DNA from: Amanita rubescens | Lineage: Eukaryota > Basidiomycota > Agaricomycetes > Agaricales > Amanitaceae | Reading direction: 5' to 3' | DNA: 23,604 bases | Assembly (NCBI GenBank): GCA_015039365.1 | Contig: WION01000703.1 | Span: 1-23,604, forward strand | Shown: piece after piece, positions 19,072-23,604 of the stretch | Position numbering within the stretch: the first letter of the stretch is position 1 | How the letters are laid out: every line of letters starts with the position of its first letter | The notes under the pieces: generated by a model | What the model was told of the DNA's origin: nothing | Databases searched by the model: none | Seen by the model: the letters and a program-made list of their open reading frames with translations, nothing else | Made by a program: the position numbers and the translations under genes

Positions 19072-19897
19072 CTACCATTGATTGACTTTAAGGCGTGCAT
19101 CGGCGAGGTAGTTTTCACGGAGGATCGGTGACAGGGTGAGCCGGCTCCCGGAAGCTGTTGGCAATGCGGTCAACCGACCTGCGGTGGACAGTAGGTGATC
19201 GTAGTGGAGAAGAGGTTGGGTAAGAGGAGGTTGCAGCGAAGGGAGGCCATTCGGCTCGAGTGAACGTTCAAATTTAGGAAGCCCTGTATGACAGCCAATG
19301 GCTATATGGACCGATCTAAGGTCGTGGCGGGATGAGTCAATCCAGGTGAGTTCCAGTTCGAGCGCTGCAATTTCTGCGTTGTATGAGGAGCCAGCGGGGC
19401 ACCAATCGGTGCTACGGTTTGGGGTTATCCAAGTCCCGTTGAGGCGAACGATCATGGCCGCCGCTCCTCTTGGTCGATGGTGCCAATACGCGCCGTCAGT
19501 GAAAACGATGTGGTCTCCAAACGCCCCGACATCTCTAAGCCAGGTGTTGTGTTCCCCGAGCCACTGTTTAGAGAAGTCCGAGTGCTTTTTGAGGGTAGCA
19601 ATCCTCGACTCGGCAACTGGGATGAGCGGCGTCCATGGTGAAGAGGTCGAACTGCTCCTGGATGCGATCAGAATCCATCTGCCATATTTGTTTCAAGAGA
19701 TGCGTGCAAAGTATCCAGAGAGATGCAGGTCGCACTCCAATAGGCGTGCCCCGTGCCACCTGGCGTAATCCAGCGTAAGGCGAAGTTGTGAGCGCACGAC
19801 ATATGTTTAAGGACTCCGGCACTTACGCCTTGAAAGCCAGCGCGCGTTCAAGTTTCGTCCTGGCCCGTTGCAGGAATTCCCGAGCATGCGAATGATA
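19072..19897 (-). pseudogene. RNase H-like domain relic, probably from a non-LTR retroelement
   Basis: The reverse strand reads DVGAFGDHIVFTDGAYW (first catalytic Asp), RGAAAMIVRLNGTW, then WCPAGSSYNAEIAALELELT (catalytic Glu), an order typical of type-1 RNase H domains attached to retroelement polymerases. The third acidic position, expected in the strand after VHIAI, is replaced (IGCHTGLPKF), and no final His/Asp segment follows before the stop at 19072. Upstream, an apparent exon from 19897 (SHAREFLQRARTKLERALAF) can be spliced through a 67-nt gtaagt..gccag intron to WHGARLLECDLHLSGYF. An in-frame TGA near 19698 then interrupts it before the RNase H part. A TACTAAC branch-like box precedes 19897. 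No reverse transcriptase is present. It may be an old, partly domesticated fragment. Confidence 0.6.
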
Positions 19898-19984
19898 CTA
19901 AAAGGTTTGTTAGTATAAAACTAACAGGATGACGTAAGTATTGCCCCACCACTCAGAGGAAAGAGGGGAGACAAGGTTTCATTG

Positions 19985-21282
19985 ATGGCTGCCACATCAG
20001 CCAGCGCCGCCAACATAACCGTTTCTTTCAACGTCGGTGAGCGGGTATTATGCTACCACGGGCCTCTAATCTATGAGGCCAAGATTCTCAAGACTGAGAA
20101 CTTTACGGAAACTACTACAACCACTGGATTTTTTGGCCCTCATTACTTTGTGCACTACAAGGGGTGGAAGCAGACGTGAGTCCATCAATTCTCTGTCGTT
20201 TCCAAAGTCATTGACACCTTCCTGGTCTACAGATGGGACGAGTGGGTTCCTCTGAATCGGCTTTTAGCATTCAATGAGGAAAACATCAATAAGCAGAAGA
20301 CATTGCAGCAGAGCGCAGCTGCAAGCGGTGCCCTCAGCGCTGCGAAAACTCACGCAGCCCAGAAGGGAACCACGGGCGCCGGAACTAGAGAAGGGGGGGC
20401 TGGTACGAGGGGATCGAGAAAGGATGGCACCAGAGGCACAAAACGCGGACGAGAAGAGGTGACCTTTTTCTCGCGTTTCTCACCTCTTCTCTCACTCAGT
20501 CTTGCATCGCAGGATGAAGGGAACAAGAAGCCAGATATAAAAGTCAACGTTCCTGAGGCCCTCAAGATGTTTTTGGTCGATGATTGGGAGTCTGTGACGA
20601 AAAACAACCAGGTGCGTGTATAGCGAACACGTTACTATTACCATGCTAAAATTTTTCTTAGCTAGTGTCCCTACCACGAAGTCCAACCGTTGAAGAAATA
20701 TTGGATGAATACGCCGAGTATGTGAGTTCGAACAAGGCAAAGCTTACACAGTACGTGAAGCAAGCATGATGGCCGCTCATATTCTCTCATTTCTGTCATA
20801 GTTTAAGGGATCCACAGCTCGTATTGCCCACGATTGTTTCAGGCCTCAAGTGTTATTTTGACCGCTCGCTCGGAGCAAATCTGTTGTATCGTTTTGAAAG
20901 ACAACAATACGCCGATGTACGAAAACAGTACATTACAGGACCAAAGGTCATCGTCGGCCAGGAAAAGGCAATGAGTGCTGTGTACGGTGCAGAACATCTT
21001 CTTAGGATGATCGGTATGCTGTTCTTCTTGGCGTTGGTACTGTGTTCTGATACCGAGCAGTAAGCCTTCCGCAGATGATTGCAAATTCTTCATTGGATGC
21101 CGAGTCCGTTGCATTGGTGCGAGATTATGTGAATGAGCTGCTACAGTACGTTTTTCGTTGTGACAATGGTGTTTTGGCGACACCAACCACTTTCTAGGTA
21201 TATTCTCAGAGAGCGAGACCATCTTCTCTTGAAGGAGTATGATAACGCAAGTTTGCAGTACCAAAACATTTCGAGGTCTTAA
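19985..21282 (+). CDS. EAF3: EAF3/MRG15 chromatin protein (chromo + MRG domains)
   Basis: Seven exons (19985-20175, 20233-20458, 20513-20611, 20662-20750, 20802-21013, 21061-21145, 21198-21282) join in frame to 328 residues. Introns are 47-57 nt. In yeast Eaf3 belongs to the NuA4 acetyltransferase and Rpd3S deacetylase complexes and binds methylated H3K36. The N-terminus has the chromo barrel: [36 protein letters not shown] (aromatic cage region). A linker of about 75 residues, Ala/Gly/Lys/Arg-rich, follows. The MRG domain starts near [18 protein letters not shown] and includes [44 protein letters not shown] and [10 protein letters not shown], then VSLPQMIA and a final LLLKEY. All motifs and the length are normal; it is a housekeeping gene, useful as an anchor for species placement. 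A TTG three bases before the ATG is not the start. Confidence 0.95.
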
Positions 21283-21695
21283 TGTTTGTACGATTATAAT
21301 TTATTTTGTTTGACGGACGATTTTACTCCTATGAGATGTGATGTCCCTCACTCAGCAATAGAAACCGCTAAACGGCCAAATTCGTTCTTATGTCTAGTGC
21401 CTCGAAGTTTGGTTGCACTTAAGCCGGAGAGACATGGTGGTTCCTTGCGGTGACGCGTTGAACCGAGCTTTCAAGCTCCGCGGCCACGGAACGACCGTTT
21501 CTTTCAAGCAATCGTTTCAAGCGATCGATATTGGTAGCTGTAACCGGTTGGCTACAGGCTCTTGCGTAGTGGTGCTTCCGTTATCATATATCATGATGCA
21601 GTGATTCTGACTCGTGGCGCTGTTGCTCTCCTCGTCTAGCTGAGACTAGCTCCACTCGTATATCTCCAACCGTTCTCAATACCCAGGCTTACACA
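21283..21695. other. Intergenic region, no gene recognised
   Basis: It holds the EAF3 3' flank (AT-rich 21285-21320) and the promoter of the nuclease-kinase gene. The stretch 21440-21545 contains TTTCAAGC/GCGATCG-like short repeats but nothing that supports a gene. Confidence 0.4.
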
Positions 21696-23126
21696 ATGCA
21701 AACCAGCCTCCCAGATCTCCCTTTTACGAATTATGGAGACGCAGAACTCCGTCCCAATGCTCCCCACAGTATTGACAAAACAACTCCTCGGAACTATCCT
21801 ATGACTGATCTTGAGACCCTCATGCATTGGGCCTCCTTCCCTGATGACATTAACCAAGTCATCCAATCTGCAATCGACCATGCCAATTTGCCTCTTACTC
21901 CATTCATCCTCAATATCCCAACAACGACAACATTCGTGGAAAACGAACAAAGGCTTCATGCTCACGCAATATACTCATTGCATGGGGGGGTCGAACGGGT
22001 CTTGCAGATGTTTGGGGTGAATGGATGGTTCGCCATGCCAGGCGGTGGGAATGCTGCGATTATAGGAGATCCCGATTTCTCGTGGGTCATGGACGGTCCT
22101 CCGGGTCAGGCTGCACACCTGCACCCGAAACTTGTCGTATGGTGTCTCTGTCACCACATGTGCATTCGCTAAATCTCGCTGATGTAGGTTGAGTACAAAA
22201 CATGGTGGTCTGTGGATCTGGTGATAGAGAATCTTCTCGGTGCCTTCGATGGCACTCGTCATGACACCCTCAGTACAGGATCTTTACACGCTCTGGAACA
22301 AACTTACGGATATATGACGTTCAACAATAACAAGTTTGGTATCCTTACCAATTGGAAGCGTGCGTTGTTCCTGCGCCGTGCCGAAACGCAAGATCGCAAG
22401 ACCCTTGAATATTATCTCGTCGAACTGGGTGGACCTCTCTCGATGTTGAAGGCGTGGGTCGGCATGGTGTTGCTTGCAAGAGACAACTGGTTCTATGCGT
22501 CCGCTACCCCATCCCGCGCCCCCTCGGGTCCGCATTTCAGAGTCACGAAGGCTGCCCGCGAGGAAAGGGACAACGCTGCAGGATACCATATGCAGCCTGT
22601 CGATGGTGAATACCAGTGCCTCCCTATCGACTTTCGCCTATGCCACTTTGACATCAGCTCTGCTCGCCGTGGATCGGGCGCTTGCATACTAAGAGCCCAA
22701 CTGTCTATCGGGGGAAATATGACCCAAGTTGTCTGCAAAATTGTCGATATCACGCGCTATTCCGAAGTAGCAAATTCACTAGAAGATGAAGCCTGTGCCT
22801 ACGCCGCTCTAGAATACCTCCAAGGCGATGTGATCCCCATAGTGCGCGGCTTTTACGAAGTTTGGGGGATGCTGCGTTTCCTTGCTTTAGAACCTGTCGG
22901 CGATGCCATTCCTGAGGACGAACCCATTGACCACACCCTTCGCATGAAGATGAGGACGGCTTTACAACGCATTCACGATGCTGGATTTATCCATGGCGAT
23001 ATTGCACGTCGTAATTTTTGCAGGACAGAAAACAACAAAGTCTTCTTGGTGGACTTGGAGGGATCTCAACTTTCCGTGAACCCAGCTGATTTGATTAATG
23101 AAATGAATCAAGTAGATGAATTGTAG
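21696..23126 (+). CDS. PD-(D/E)XK nuclease-like / protein-kinase-like fusion protein
   Basis: Two exons (21696-22136, 22188-23126) join across a 51-nt intron (gtatgg..tgtag) to 459 residues. The N-terminal half shows a restriction-nuclease-like signature: LHGGVERVLQMFGVNGWF, IIGDPDFSWV (Asp at about 127) and, across the splice, LVVEYKTWW (Glu149, Lys151), i.e. a D-x(n)-ExK arrangement. The C-terminal half is a degenerate kinase fold: TQVVCKIVD (Lys about 331), a Glu in EDEACAYAALEYL, hinge FLALEPVG, ALQRIHDAGFIHGDIARRNF (His416-Gly-Asp) and VFLVDLEGS (Asp about 436). HGD and DLE replace the usual HRD and DFG, as in small Bud32/aminoglycoside-kinase-like proteins of fungi. Nuclease plus kinase fusions are a known architecture of CRN-type effectors and intragenomic-conflict proteins. 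A header of CRN type is not seen. The two active-site sets look complete, but activity is inferred. Confidence 0.8.
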
Positions 23127-23604
23127 ATTTACGTACGCCTGCTGAAGAACACTTCAAACTCATCAATCAGTTGTGAGACGAAGCCCTAGCAGCCCACGAA
23201 TTATTCCGTCAATGTTGGAGGAACGGTCATACGGCAAGCGTTGGGGAGGCAAATGCGTGAGTGTATTCGATGGTAGCTAGGTACTATTGATTATTTGATG
23301 CAGTACAGGCCGTCCCCCTTTTTTAATTTTTGGGATTTGGTCCAGACATGACATGCATGACACTAGAGCCAACTTTACTCGTAGCACCTAGCTGAGTTTG
23401 AACTGACCTACTGCTGATACACGACCAATTTGAAGAAGCAGTTACTAGTTATTACCACAATCTTGTATTTTATCACTTGTATGTCTGGTCGATTTTCTTG
23501 ATTTTTGGTTCGGGCTACTTGTGACATTTTGTGACATGACGCGTTTTGATTAGAACGCGTCTTGCAACGATACCCCATGAAACCCTCCGCGGACGACCAC
23601 GAAG
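23127..23604. other. 3' flank of the nuclease-kinase gene, no gene recognised
   Basis: Short frames only. A pyrimidine run with TTTTTTAATTTTTGGGATTTG lies near 23320 and AT-rich sequence near 23450-23510. An ACGCGTTTTGATTAGAACGCGT inverted pair (about 23540-23561) could form a small hairpin. The last bases could begin another gene outside the window. Confidence 0.35.

Overview
The window looks like nuclear DNA of a basidiomycete, most likely an Agaricomycete. Almost every gene is split by short introns of about 45-75 nt with GT/AG ends. The gene families (HNH-domain proteins, agaric-type F-box proteins, DUF6533 membrane proteins, casein kinase 1-like kinases, Crinkler-type proteins and nuclease/kinase fusions) are typical of that class. 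Nothing prokaryotic, no CRISPR array and no tRNA or rRNA gene was seen. All family names come from reading motifs by eye, not from a search.

Left part (1-5.5 kb): the 3' part of an HNH endonuclease-domain gene; a reverse-strand F-box gene whose reading frame is broken several times; then two copies of one block. The right copy holds the 3' two thirds of a complete gene for a protein-histidine methyltransferase (HPM1/METTL18 type). The left copy is a deletion-ridden pseudogene of it.

Centre-left (5.46-9.02 kb): HPM1 and a magnesium-chelatase/AAA-like gene are head to head with only 12 bp between start codons. The AAA-like gene has its C-terminal end shifted out of frame by what looks like a 4-bp duplication. 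It converges on a single-pass membrane protein gene with a repeat-containing Pro/Ser-rich tail.

Centre (9.4-15.0 kb): the most unusual region. A reverse-strand Crinkler (CRN)-type gene has a ubiquitin-like header, a linker and a P-loop NTPase domain. It lies between two ~0.7-kb direct repeats (X, X'). A second, broken copy of the CRN header (Y) lies just beyond its 3' end. The order along the plus strand is X, Y, CRN body, Y', X'. The NTPase has a normal Walker A motif but a Lys where Walker B should carry Glu, and its frame is interrupted in places.

Right part (15.2-23.6 kb): a multi-exon DUF6533-type membrane protein; a complete, divergent casein kinase 1; an RNase H-like relic on the reverse strand; a complete seven-exon EAF3/MRG15 chromatin protein; and a two-exon gene joining a PD-(D/E)XK nuclease-like motif to a protein-kinase-like domain, an architecture known from CRN-type effector and conflict proteins.

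Housekeeping genes (HPM1, EAF3, the AAA-like gene) are thus interleaved with fast-evolving accessory genes (F-box, CK1, DUF6533, CRN, nuclease-kinase) and recent local duplications. Several accessory genes contain apparent one-base frame shifts. Real decay and assembly insertion errors cannot be told apart from this sequence alone.
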